Below, piece after piece: positions 1-7,179 of a stretch of DNA of 13,640 nucleotides. Source of the DNA: Lachnospiraceae bacterium (GTDB taxonomy: Bacteria; Bacillota; Clostridia; Lachnospirales; Lachnospiraceae); NCBI GenBank assembly GCA_014804225.1, contig JAAVAF010000105.1, positions 1 through 13,640 on the forward strand, given 5' to 3'. Position 1 is the stretch's first letter, and each line of letters opens with the position of its first letter. The notes under the pieces are model-generated. The model was given only the letters and a program-made list of their open reading frames with translations, ran no database searches and was not told where the DNA came from. The position numbers were made by a program, and so were the translations under genes.

Positions 1-16
1 AAATTGTAAAAAATGC

Positions 17-45
17 TTGAAAGTGTCTGATTTGTATGTTATTAT
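17..45 (+). promoter_or_regulatory. Sigma-A-type promoter, probably for aspS-gatCAB
   Basis: TTGAAA (17-22) and TATTAT (40-45) are separated by exactly 17 bases. This predicts a start near position 52 and a leader of about 250 nt before aspS. No other promoter of comparable quality was seen before aspS. Assigning it to aspS is an inference from orientation and the lack of any intervening gene. Confidence 0.6.
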
Positions 46-300
46 GTATAAAGTTATAGGAATTACATATTTTTTATGAAAAGGAAAGACGACGGCGTCA
101 CAGGTATATAGATGTTTTTTGTGATGCATTGTCAAATATGAAGCTTATCCCGTCCCAAGGTACATCTGTATCTTGGGACGTTCCTTGTCATGCACAGCCC
201 CATGCAGAGGAAGTATGCCGCTGAAGCGGCGCATGGGTCGCGCGGCGAGTTGGGAAGAAAAATCTTCCCAACTCGACTTGGATTTGAGGAGGAATGAAAA
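46..300 (+). promoter_or_regulatory. Structured leader of aspS with three strong hairpins
   Basis: No gene is supported here. Hairpin 1 (151-180) pairs 151-163 with 168-180, 13 bp with one G-U pair and an ATCT loop. Hairpin 2 (199-237) pairs CCCATGC (199-205) with GCATGGG (231-237) and encloses a GCCGC-TGAA-GCGGC hairpin (217-230). Hairpin 3 (246-275) is a perfect 13-bp stem with an AAAA loop. None is followed by a good T-run, so none is a classic terminator. The T-box signature AGGGTGG-N-ACCGCG is absent. The aspS ribosome binding site GAGGAGG (286-292) is unpaired, just after hairpin 3. This could be a cis-regulatory leader or a structural repeat element; the sequence alone does not decide. 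Confidence 0.5.
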
Positions 301-2037
301 ATGTACAGAGATTTTACATTGAAGGAGATTGGTGAGCAGCATATTGGCAAGACTTTACAGGTTGCGGGCTGGGTAGAAAATATTAGGGATCATGGTGGTG
401 TATCGTTTATTGATTTGCGGGATATGTACGGCGTATTGCAGGTTGTTATGCGCGATACAACGCTCTTGAATGGTATTACAAAGGAGATGTGCGTTTCCAT
501 TGAGGGACCTGTCGAAAAGAGGGATGAGGAGACTTATAACCCAAAGATACCAACAGGAACGATAGAACTTGAGGCAAAGACAGTGACGATTCTCGGAAAG
601 GTTTATCATCAGCTGCCGTTTGAAATTATGACTTCTAAGGAAACGAGGGAGGATGTGCGCTTAAAGTACCGTTATCTTGATTTAAGAAACGCAAAGGTGC
701 GGGATAACATGATTTTTCGTTCACAGGTGATTAGCTTTTTACGTCAGAAAATGACGGAGCTTGGTTTCCTTGAAATGCAGACACCGATTTTGTGCGCGTC
801 GTCACCGGAGGGGGCGAGAGATTATATCGTGCCTTCGAGAAAATATAAGGGAAAGTTTTATGCGCTTCCGCAGGCGCCACAGCAGTATAAGCAGCTTTTG
901 ATGGTATCGGGATTTGACAAATATTTTCAGATCGCGCCCTGTTTCCGTGATGAGGACGCGCGTGCGGACCGCTCACCGGGAGAGTTTTACCAGTTGGATT
1001 TCGAGATGAGTTTTGCGACGCAGGAAGATGTGTTTCGGGTAGGCGAAGAGGTGCTTTCCGCCACATTTGAAAAGTTTGCGCCGGAAGGGTATGCAGTCAC
1101 AAAAGCGCCTTACCCTGTGATCAGCTACAAACAGGCAATGCTTGAATTTGGCACGGATAAGCCGGATCTTAGAAATCCGCTTCGCATTATAGATGTGACG
1201 GACTTTTTCCAGAAGTGCAGTTTTAAGCCGTTTCTTGGCAGGACAGTGCGTGCGATCAAGGTGCATGCCGAGATGTCGAAAGGTTTTCATGAAAAGCTGT
1301 TAAGTTTTGCGACAGGACTTGGCATGGGCGGACTTGGGTATCTTGAGATTGCGGACGATATGAGTTATAAGGGACCGATTGATAAATTTATTCCGCAGGA
1401 ATTGAAACAGGAGTTTGCAAACCTTGCTGCGCTTGAGTCGGGGGATACGATTTTCTTTATTGCAGATAAAGAAGAGCGGGCAAACTATTATGCAGGACAG
1501 CTCCGAATCGAGATTGGAAATAAGCTTGATTTGTGCGAGAAGAATGCGTATCGGTTTTGTTATGTAAACGATTTTCCAATGTATGAGCTTGATCCTGATA
1601 CAAAGCAGATAGGATTTACGCACAACCCGTTTTCGATGCCACAGGGCGGATTAGAGGCGCTGCAAAACGAAAATCCATTGGAGATTTTGGCTTACCAGTA
1701 TGATATTGTATGCAACGGTGTCGAGCTTTCGAGCGGCGCGGTCAGAAATCATGATATTGATATTATGGTGAAGGCGTTTGAGATTGCGGGTTATGATGAG
1801 GAAACGCTAAAGGCAAAATTTGGCGCACTCTATCAGGCGTTCCAGTTTGGCGCTCCGCCTCATGCGGGAATGGCGCCGGGGGTAGACCGAATGTTAATGC
1901 TGTTAAAGAATGAGGAGAATATTAGAGAAACAATTGTATTTCCAATGAGTGGTTCCGCACAGGATTTGATGTGTGGCGCGCCGAACGATGTGACGGAGCA
2001 GCAGCTTCGAGAAGTGCATATTAAGGTTCGGGATTAA
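301..2037 (+). CDS. aspS: Aspartyl-tRNA synthetase, probably non-discriminating (AspRS/AspRS-Asn)
   Basis: Cytoplasmic class II synthetase that attaches Asp to tRNA(Asp) and, if non-discriminating, also to tRNA(Asn). The 578-residue length fits the bacterial family. An N-terminal OB-fold anticodon-binding domain (about 1-105) precedes the catalytic core. EGARDYIVPSR is the flipping loop, motif 2 runs FRDEDARADRSPGEFYQLDF (215-234), a GAD insertion lies around 280-415, and motif 3 holds GVDRMLMLL near 527-535. The RDHGG stretch puts His at residue 31, where E. coli AspRS has Leu; from memory of published work, His here goes with non-discriminating bacterial enzymes. Clustering with gatCAB supports the same reading. 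The start is ATG 301 behind GAGGAGG at an 8-base spacing. Identity is near certain; the tRNA specificity is inferred. Confidence 0.97.
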   Translation: MYRDFTLKEIGEQHIGKTLQVAGWVENIRDHGGVSFIDLRDMYGVLQVVMRDTTLLNGITKEMCVSIEGPVEKRDEETYNPKIPTGTIELEAKTVTILGKVYHQLPFEIMTSKETREDVRLKYRYLDLRNAKVRDNMIFRSQVISFLRQKMTELGFLEMQTPILCASSPEGARDYIVPSRKYKGKFYALPQAPQQYKQLLMVSGFDKYFQIAPCFRDEDARADRSPGEFYQLDFEMSFATQEDVFRVGEEVLSATFEKFAPEGYAVTKAPYPVISYKQAMLEFGTDKPDLRNPLRIIDVTDFFQKCSFKPFLGRTVRAIKVHAEMSKGFHEKLLSFATGLGMGGLGYLEIADDMSYKGPIDKFIPQELKQEFANLAALESGDTIFFIADKEERANYYAGQLRIEIGNKLDLCEKNAYRFCYVNDFPMYELDPDTKQIGFTHNPFSMPQGGLEALQNENPLEILAYQYDIVCNGVELSSGAVRNHDIDIMVKAFEIAGYDEETLKAKFGALYQAFQFGAPPHAGMAPGVDRMLMLLKNEENIRETIVFPMSGSAQDLMCGAPNDVTEQQLREVHIKVRD

Positions 2038-2038
2038 A

Positions 2039-2098
2039 AAACGAAAAGAAAATCTAAGGTGATAAAGTACATCACCTAAGATTTTCTAAGTTTCGTTT
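2039..2098 (+). other. Large hairpin between aspS and gatC
   Basis: Arms 2048-2063 and 2071-2086 match over 16 positions with one A-A mismatch and a 7-base loop. Outside them, AAACGAAA (2039-2046) pairs with TTTCGTTT (2091-2098), so the hairpin fills almost the whole gap and ends just before the gatC ribosome binding site. The right side is U-rich but there is no clean terminal T-run. It could be a weak terminator, an mRNA stabiliser or a processing site that sets different aspS and gatCAB levels. Confidence 0.6.
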
Positions 2099-2113
2099 GG
2101 AGAGGTGAGGAAA

Positions 2114-2404
2114 ATGGCAAATGTGATTTCAGATGAAACAATAGACTATGTAGGGATTCTTGCGAAGCTTGCGCTTTCGGATGAGGAGAAGGAACAGGCG
2201 AAGGCGGATATGGGGAAGATGTTAGATTACATTGATAAACTTGGGGAGCTTGACACGACTGGGATTGAACCGATGTCCCATGTGTTTCCCGTGCAGAATG
2301 TTTTTCGGGAGGACGTGGTGACGAACGGGGATCTGTGTGACCAGACGTTAAAGAATGCGCCGGGAGAAAAAGAACATATGTTTATAGTGCCGATGACAGT
2401 GTAA
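2114..2404 (+). CDS. gatC: Asp/Glu-tRNA amidotransferase subunit C
   Basis: The small subunit of the heterotrimeric GatCAB amidotransferase. It wraps around and stabilises GatA and its contact with GatB; it is not catalytic. The 96-residue product has the typical GatC form: an N-terminal helical part (ISDETIDYVGILAKLALS) and the family's C-terminal pattern around EPMSHVFPVQNVFREDVV, ending in an extended segment. I chose ATG 2114 over the in-frame GTG 2105, because the sequence upstream provides GAGG at 2102-2105, 8 bases away, and the resulting N-terminus fits the family. It lies 76 bases after aspS, across a large hairpin, and 41 bases before gatA. Confidence 0.95.
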   Translation: MANVISDETIDYVGILAKLALSDEEKEQAKADMGKMLDYIDKLGELDTTGIEPMSHVFPVQNVFREDVVTNGDLCDQTLKNAPGEKEHMFIVPMTV

Positions 2405-2445
2405 ATCCAGAAGGTTGCGAAATGAAAAGGAAAAGAGGATTTTAA

Positions 2446-3900
2446 ATGAATCTATTATCATACAGCGCCGTAGAGCTAGCGGCGGCAATAAAAGAGGGAA
2501 AAGTGACTGCCGTAGAGGCGATGGAGGCGGTGCTTTCCAAAATAGAGGAGACGGAAAGCAAGATCAATGCTTATGTCACAATTGATAAAGAGGCTGCGCT
2601 AGCGGCGGCAAAAGCGGTACAGGAAAAGATTGAAACCGGTGTTTTAACAGGACCGCTTGCGGGCGTGCCCGTGGCAATCAAGGACAATTTGTGCACAGAG
2701 GGAATGCTGACCACGTGTGCGTCAAAAATATTGGAAAATTTTGTTCCGACATTTTCGGCGGAGGCGGTCATCAATCTGGAAAAGGCGGGTGCTGTAATCA
2801 TCGGAAAGACGAATATGGATGAATTTGCGATGGGATCAACTACTGAAACCTCTGCGTATGGGGAAACGAAAAACCCGTGGAATTTGGAACATGTACCGGG
2901 TGGTTCTTCGGGCGGTTCGGCAGCGGCAGTGGCATCGAACGAATGTTTTTTTGCATTAGGCTCTGATACAGGCGGTTCCATCAGGCAGCCGGCATCTTTT
3001 TGTGGCGTAGTAGGACTAAAGCCAACCTATGGGACGGTTTCAAGATACGGTCTGATCGCATACGGTTCGTCTTTAGATCAAATTGGTCCGCTGACAAAAA
3101 ATGTATCGGATTGTGCCACAGTGCTTGAGGTACTTGCCACACACGACACAAAGGATTCTACGTCCGTGAAGTGTGAGGATACAGATTTTACATCGGCTTT
3201 GGTTGAAGATGTTTCCGGTATGAAAATCGGAATTCCACGGGATTATTTCGGCGAGGGAATTGACGCGGAGGTCAAAGAGGCAGTGCTCGCTGCAGCGAAG
3301 GCATTAGAAGGGAAAGGCGCTGTTGTGGAGGAGTTTGATTTAAGCCTTGTTGAGTATGCGATTCCGACGTATTATACCATAGCGGCAGCGGAGGCAAGCT
3401 CGAATTTGGAGCGTTTTGACGGTGTGAAGTACGGTTATCGCACCTCGGAATTTGACGGACTGCACAATATGTATAAAAAGACGCGCTCGGAGGGATTTGG
3501 GGCGGAAGTAAAGCGCAGGATCATGCTTGGATCGTTTGTTTTAAGCTCGGGATATTATGATGCTTATTATCTGAAAGCTTTGAAAGTAAAAGCGATGATA
3601 AAAAAAGTGTTCGACGATGCTTTTGCAAAGTATGATTTGATTCTCGGACCGGTTGCGCCGACGACTGCGCCCAAACTTGGCGATAGTTTATCTGATCCGT
3701 TAAAGATGTATCTTGGCGATATTTATACCATTTCGGTAAACCTTGCAGGACTTCCCGGAATTTCCGTTCCATGCGGAAAAGATTCGAAAGGACTTCCGAT
3801 TGGCTTGCAACTGATCGCGGACAGCTTTCAGGAGAAAAAACTGATTCAGACAGCGTATACCTATGAAAAACTGCGCGGCGCGTTTGGCATGGAAGATTAG
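2446..3900 (+). CDS. gatA: Asp/Glu-tRNA amidotransferase subunit A (glutaminase/amidase)
   Basis: The amidase subunit of GatCAB. It releases ammonia from glutamine, which is channelled to GatB to convert Asp-tRNA(Asn) or Glu-tRNA(Gln) to the amide form. The 484-residue length is standard. The amidase-signature catalytic triad is complete: Lys79 in VAIKDN, Ser154 in PGGSSGGSAA and Ser178 in SDTGGSIRQPAS. These numbers match the known triad of Staphylococcus aureus GatA. ATG 2446 follows AGAGGA (2434-2439) at a 6-base spacing. A 7-codon reading frame (2422-2445) with its own ribosome-binding-like AGAAGG ends directly against the start codon. The gap to gatB is 17 bases, so the two are surely cotranscribed. 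Confidence 0.97.
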   Translation: MNLLSYSAVELAAAIKEGKVTAVEAMEAVLSKIEETESKINAYVTIDKEAALAAAKAVQEKIETGVLTGPLAGVPVAIKDNLCTEGMLTTCASKILENFVPTFSAEAVINLEKAGAVIIGKTNMDEFAMGSTTETSAYGETKNPWNLEHVPGGSSGGSAAAVASNECFFALGSDTGGSIRQPASFCGVVGLKPTYGTVSRYGLIAYGSSLDQIGPLTKNVSDCATVLEVLATHDTKDSTSVKCEDTDFTSALVEDVSGMKIGIPRDYFGEGIDAEVKEAVLAAAKALEGKGAVVEEFDLSLVEYAIPTYYTIAAAEASSNLERFDGVKYGYRTSEFDGLHNMYKKTRSEGFGAEVKRRIMLGSFVLSSGYYDAYYLKALKVKAMIKKVFDDAFAKYDLILGPVAPTTAPKLGDSLSDPLKMYLGDIYTISVNLAGLPGISVPCGKDSKGLPIGLQLIADSFQEKKLIQTAYTYEKLRGAFGMED

Positions 3901-3917
3901 GAAAGGACAGGGAGAAA

Positions 3918-5348
3918 ATGGCAAAGCAATACGAAACAGTGATTGGTCTTGAGGTTCATGTAGAGCTTGCGACCAAGACAAAAATATTTTGCGGCTGCTC
4001 GACAGCATTTGGTGGAGCGCCAAACACGCATACCTGTCCTGTATGTACAGGAATGCCGGGAACACTTCCTGTGCTCAATAAACAGGTAGTCAACTATGCG
4101 TTGGCAGTAGGACTTGCGACAAACTGTGAAATCACGCAGTACTGCAAGTTTGACAGAAAGAATTATTTTTATCCTGACAATCCGCAGAATTACCAGATTA
4201 GTCAGCTTTATCTGCCAATCTGCAGAAACGGACATGTGGAGATTGAAACGTCTGAGGGGAAAAAAGCGGTCGGGATCCATGAGATTCATATGGAGGAGGA
4301 TGCGGGAAAGCTTATTCACGATGAGTGGGAGGACTGCTCGCTTGTAGATTATAACCGTTCCGGCGTGCCGCTGATCGAGATTGTATCGGAGCCGGATATG
4401 CGCAGTGCCGAGGAGGTCATTGCTTACTTGGAAAAGCTTAGAATGACAATCCAGTATTTGGGTGCGTCGGATTGCAAGCTGAACGAAGGTTCGATGCGCG
4501 CCGATGTCAATCTGTCTGTGCGGGAAGTGGGTGCAGAGCAGTTTGGTACACGTACCGAGATGAAGAACCTCAATTCGTTTCGTGCCATCACACGCGCCAT
4601 TGAAAACGAGCGGGAGCGGCAGATTGATTTACTTGAGTCGGGGCAGCAGGTGATACAGGAAACAAGGCGATGGGACGACAATAAGGAGTATTCCTATGCG
4701 ATGCGTTCGAAAGAGGACGCGCAGGATTACCGCTATTTTCCCGATCCGGATCTGGTGCCTGTATATATCAGCGACGAATGGCTTGCGGAAATCAAAAATA
4801 GCCAGCCGGAGTTTCGTGAGGAGAAGATGGCGCGCTATAAGAAAGAGTTTGGTATTCCTGAGTATGATATCGGCATTATCACAGATTCAAAGCATATGGC
4901 GGATTTGTTTGAGGAAACCGTTGCAATCTGTCATGAGCCGAAGAAGGTATCAAATTGGCTGATGGGGGAAACGCTTCGCCTTTTGAAAGAGAAAAGCATG
5001 GATGCAGAGGATATCCACTTTTCTCCCGAGAACCTTGCAAAGCTGGTTGCGCTTGTTGACAGCAAGGCAATCAATTCGTCTGTTGCGAAAGAAGTGTTTG
5101 AGGTGATGTTTGAAGAGGACATTGACCCGGAACAGTACGTGGAAGAAAAAGGACTAAAAACCGTAAATGACGAAGGTGCGCTCAGAAAGACAATCGAGGA
5201 GGTCATTGCTTCAAATCCGCAGTCTGTGGAGGACTATAGAAATGGAAAGGAAAAAGCAATCGGCTTTTTGGTTGGACAGACGATGAAAGCGATGAAAGGT
5301 AAAGCAGATCCCGGTATGGTTAATCAGATTCTGAAGGAATTGTTATAA
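3918..5348 (+). CDS. gatB: Asp/Glu-tRNA amidotransferase subunit B
   Basis: The tRNA-binding and kinase/transamidase subunit of GatCAB. It phosphorylates the side-chain carboxylate of the mischarged aminoacyl-tRNA and replaces the phosphate with ammonia from GatA. The 476-residue length is normal. The N-terminal cradle begins with TVIGLEVHVELAT and holds four Cys (25, 27, 40, 43) in the FCGC...CPVC arrangement of zinc-binding GatB proteins. The conserved HMEEDAGK and VDYNRSGVPLIEIVSEPD segments follow. From about residue 330 there is a helical plus YqeY-like tail that recognises the tRNA elbow, ending in KGKADPGMVNQILKE. ATG 3918 lies behind AAAGGA and AGGGAG. It is the last gene of the operon and is followed by a strong terminator. 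Confidence 0.97.
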   Translation: MAKQYETVIGLEVHVELATKTKIFCGCSTAFGGAPNTHTCPVCTGMPGTLPVLNKQVVNYALAVGLATNCEITQYCKFDRKNYFYPDNPQNYQISQLYLPICRNGHVEIETSEGKKAVGIHEIHMEEDAGKLIHDEWEDCSLVDYNRSGVPLIEIVSEPDMRSAEEVIAYLEKLRMTIQYLGASDCKLNEGSMRADVNLSVREVGAEQFGTRTEMKNLNSFRAITRAIENERERQIDLLESGQQVIQETRRWDDNKEYSYAMRSKEDAQDYRYFPDPDLVPVYISDEWLAEIKNSQPEFREEKMARYKKEFGIPEYDIGIITDSKHMADLFEETVAICHEPKKVSNWLMGETLRLLKEKSMDAEDIHFSPENLAKLVALVDSKAINSSVAKEVFEVMFEEDIDPEQYVEEKGLKTVNDEGALRKTIEEVIASNPQSVEDYRNGKEKAIGFLVGQTMKAMKGKADPGMVNQILKELL

Positions 5349-5380
5349 AAATGGAATTTGAAAATTAATATATTATGATA

Positions 5381-5409
5381 TTCACGTTTTATAAAAAATA
5401 TGGTATAAT
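5381..5409 (+). promoter_or_regulatory. Extended -10 promoter inside the gatB terminator stem
   Basis: TTCACG (5381-5386), a 17-base spacer and TATAAT (5404-5409) with TG one base upstream (5401-5402) form an extended -10 promoter. The predicted start is near 5416-5417, in the hairpin loop, giving a leader of about 38 nt to the PAS-GGDEF-EAL gene. The -35 matches at four of six positions. Transcripts starting here would lack the left arm and could not form the terminator. Confidence 0.55.
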
Positions 5410-5437
5410 GTCGATAGACATTATACCATATTTTTTT
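5394..5437 (+). terminator. Rho-independent terminator of the aspS-gatCAB operon
   Basis: A perfect 19-bp stem (5394-5412 with 5417-5435) with a GATA loop runs into seven T residues (5431-5437). It begins 45 bases after the gatB stop. The stem is AT-rich but long. Because the arms are exact complements, it could also act on the minus strand, where a run of T follows too. Confidence 0.85.
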
Positions 5438-5454
5438 GAAGGGAGTAATTGCAG

Positions 5455-7092
5455 ATGGCAAAAAATATTTTACAGAATGAATTGTTTGAATCCTTTGCAA
5501 ATGCTTCTGATAATATCTACATTTATGTATGTGATATGCAATCGGATTTATCCAGATGGTCAAAAAATACCGTGGATTACTTCGACCTTGAAGGTGAATA
5601 CATAGAAAACGCCGGTGCCAAATGGATGGAGCATGTACACCCCGATGACCGCGACCTATATCTGAAAGATATTGAAGCGGTATTTTCCGGTGCGTCAAGT
5701 CGTCACAGCTGCCAATACCGCGCGAAAAACAAATATAATGACTATGTGTGGCTGGAATGTAAAGGCAGCGTGATTTCCGACGAAGACGGACGTCCTCTTG
5801 TTTTTGCGGGAATTATGACGCGGCTTGACAATCAGAATAAATATGATCCGCTTACGCATTTGCTGACGAGTTTTGAAATGCAGAAATATGATTTTTCTAT
5901 AGGGAACGGTGCAATCCTTCTTTTGGGTATAAACGCATTTCGGAAGATAAACAACACAAACGGTTTTCTGTACGGAAACAAAGTACTGGTTACATTGGCG
6001 GAATGCCTTGAACAGTTTGCGGGTAAAAATAACAGGGTTTATCGTCTTCAAGGCGATGAATTTATCATTTTGTCTCCCAACGGCTCGAAAGGTGAATTGT
6101 GTGAGATCTTTGAAAACATTAATGACTACTGCATCAATATCAGAGGGCTCAAAAGCTTTTCCGTTTCGGCGGGTGTTGTATCCTATCCGGAAGACGGAAC
6201 GGATTTCAATACATTGATGAGTAATTTGGAACATTCATTGGAATATGCCAAGGAGCAGAAACAAGGATGGATTTCTGAATTTTCTGAGAAAATCTCGAAA
6301 CGTCATTACCGTACAAGTCAGCTTCACGAAGCGCTGACCAAAAGCATACATAACAATTTTGAAGGCTTTGAATTATATTTCCAACCGATTCTTGACGCAA
6401 AAACGAAAAAGATCGTCAAATGTGAATCCCTATTACGCTGGAAAACACCGGAAATACAGGACGCAACGCCTTATGAATTTATTAAACTTTTGGAAAACAG
6501 CGGGGAAATAAGGGAAGTTGGTTTCTGGGTTATGGAAGAGGCGCTTCGGCATGCCGCCGTGTGGCAGAAAAAATACAATAATATTGCCGTAAGCTTTAAT
6601 GTATCTTATATACAATTGTTGGATGGAGATTTTATCGACAAGATGATTGAAAAAGCAAAAGAATTGCAAGTGAATCCACGGCTTGTCACAGTTGAACTTA
6701 CAGAAAGTTGTAACGCGGAAGATACGGATATGCTTTCCCGCCAGTTCGAAAAGCTTCAGAAACTTGGCTTTCAAATTGCAATGGATGATTTTGGAACAGA
6801 GTATGCATCTTTTGGTTTGCTGCATGATGTCAACATGGATATCCTAAAAATAGACCAGAAATTTGTGCGTGGTCTGATCCGTGAAGGAAATATGGCAGAC
6901 ATGGCAATTATTGAAAGCGTTGTAGATATGTGCAGAAAGCTTTCCATACAAACCATAGCGGAAGGCGTAGAAACGGAAGAAATTCAAGATATCATTCGCA
7001 GTATAGGCGTTTCATTCCTGCAAGGTTATTTATATTCCAAGCCTGTTCCCGCCGATGACTTCGAACGGATGATTATGAATGAACAGTGCTAG
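5455..7092 (+). CDS. PAS-GGDEF-EAL protein, probable c-di-GMP phosphodiesterase with degenerate GGDEF
   Basis: A predicted soluble 545-residue cyclic-di-GMP signalling protein with no membrane segment. Residues about 20-125 look like a PAS_3-type fold (WMEHVHPDDRDLY, DYVWLECKGSVISDEDGRP). The GGDEF domain (about 130-275) is degenerate: the signature is QGDEF (199-203), the usual metal-binding Asp of DxDxFK is Gly158 (LGINAF), and the guanine-contacting Asp of GHxxGD is Asn (FLYGN, N175). The EAL domain (about 285-540) keeps the catalytic set: Glu324 in ESLLRW, Asn382, Glu414 in ELTES, Asp444-Asp445 in DDFG, Lys465 in KID, Glu503 in AEGVE and Gln523 in QGY. The likely role is hydrolysis of c-di-GMP to pGpG, with the GGDEF part possibly sensing GTP. 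I chose ATG 5455 over TTG 5449 because AAGGGAG (5439-5445) is 9 bases upstream of it. Confidence 0.93.
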   Translation: MAKNILQNELFESFANASDNIYIYVCDMQSDLSRWSKNTVDYFDLEGEYIENAGAKWMEHVHPDDRDLYLKDIEAVFSGASSRHSCQYRAKNKYNDYVWLECKGSVISDEDGRPLVFAGIMTRLDNQNKYDPLTHLLTSFEMQKYDFSIGNGAILLLGINAFRKINNTNGFLYGNKVLVTLAECLEQFAGKNNRVYRLQGDEFIILSPNGSKGELCEIFENINDYCINIRGLKSFSVSAGVVSYPEDGTDFNTLMSNLEHSLEYAKEQKQGWISEFSEKISKRHYRTSQLHEALTKSIHNNFEGFELYFQPILDAKTKKIVKCESLLRWKTPEIQDATPYEFIKLLENSGEIREVGFWVMEEALRHAAVWQKKYNNIAVSFNVSYIQLLDGDFIDKMIEKAKELQVNPRLVTVELTESCNAEDTDMLSRQFEKLQKLGFQIAMDDFGTEYASFGLLHDVNMDILKIDQKFVRGLIREGNMADMAIIESVVDMCRKLSIQTIAEGVETEEIQDIIRSIGVSFLQGYLYSKPVPADDFERMIMNEQC

Positions 7093-7093
7093 A

Positions 7094-7134
7094 GCATGAA
7101 TTTCGACCATGGAGTCGTAAAATTCGGGAGATGC
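7094..7134 (+). other. Imperfect hairpin between the EAL gene and the zinc-ribbon gene
   Basis: GAATTTCGAC (7098-7107) pairs with GTCG (7114-7117) and AAATTC (7120-7125) across a 2-base bulge; an outer GCAT/ATGC pair closes it beyond a 5-base bulge. There is no T-run, so it is not a terminator. It sits in an 87-base gap where no convincing promoter is seen, so the two genes are probably cotranscribed and this may mark processing or be chance. Confidence 0.3.
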
Positions 7135-7179
7135 TTTGCCAAAACGGATAATCTGCATAAGGTGGAAGGGGGATACTGT

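Noticed and set aside
77..112. Eleven-codon upstream frame MKRKDDGVTGI in the aspS leader
   Set aside because: It has no ribosome binding site and no link to Asp or Asn codons.
46..300. T-box riboswitch in the aspS leader
   Set aside because: Length and position suit a T-box, but the conserved AGGGTGG-N-ACCGCG element is missing (closest is GGGTCGCGCGG at 235-245) and the last hairpin has no T-run.
731..1623. Long open frames on the minus strand inside aspS
   Set aside because: They lack family features and ribosome binding sites and lie opposite conserved AspRS coding sequence.
2475..2611. Repeat of GCTAGCGGCGGCAA at 2475-2488 and 2598-2611
   Set aside because: Both copies lie in frame in gatA and encode LAAA-type helices; this is local similarity in codon use, not a mobile or regulatory repeat.
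3897..5206. Open frames antisense or out of frame within gatB
   Set aside because: Shadows of the gatB reading frame; compositions are unlike real proteins and gatB is fully conserved through the interval.
7118..7152. Flagellar sigma-28 (SigD/FliA) promoter before the zinc-ribbon gene
   Set aside because: TAAA (7118-7121) and CGGATAAT (7145-7152) resemble parts of the consensus, but they are 23 bases apart rather than about 15.
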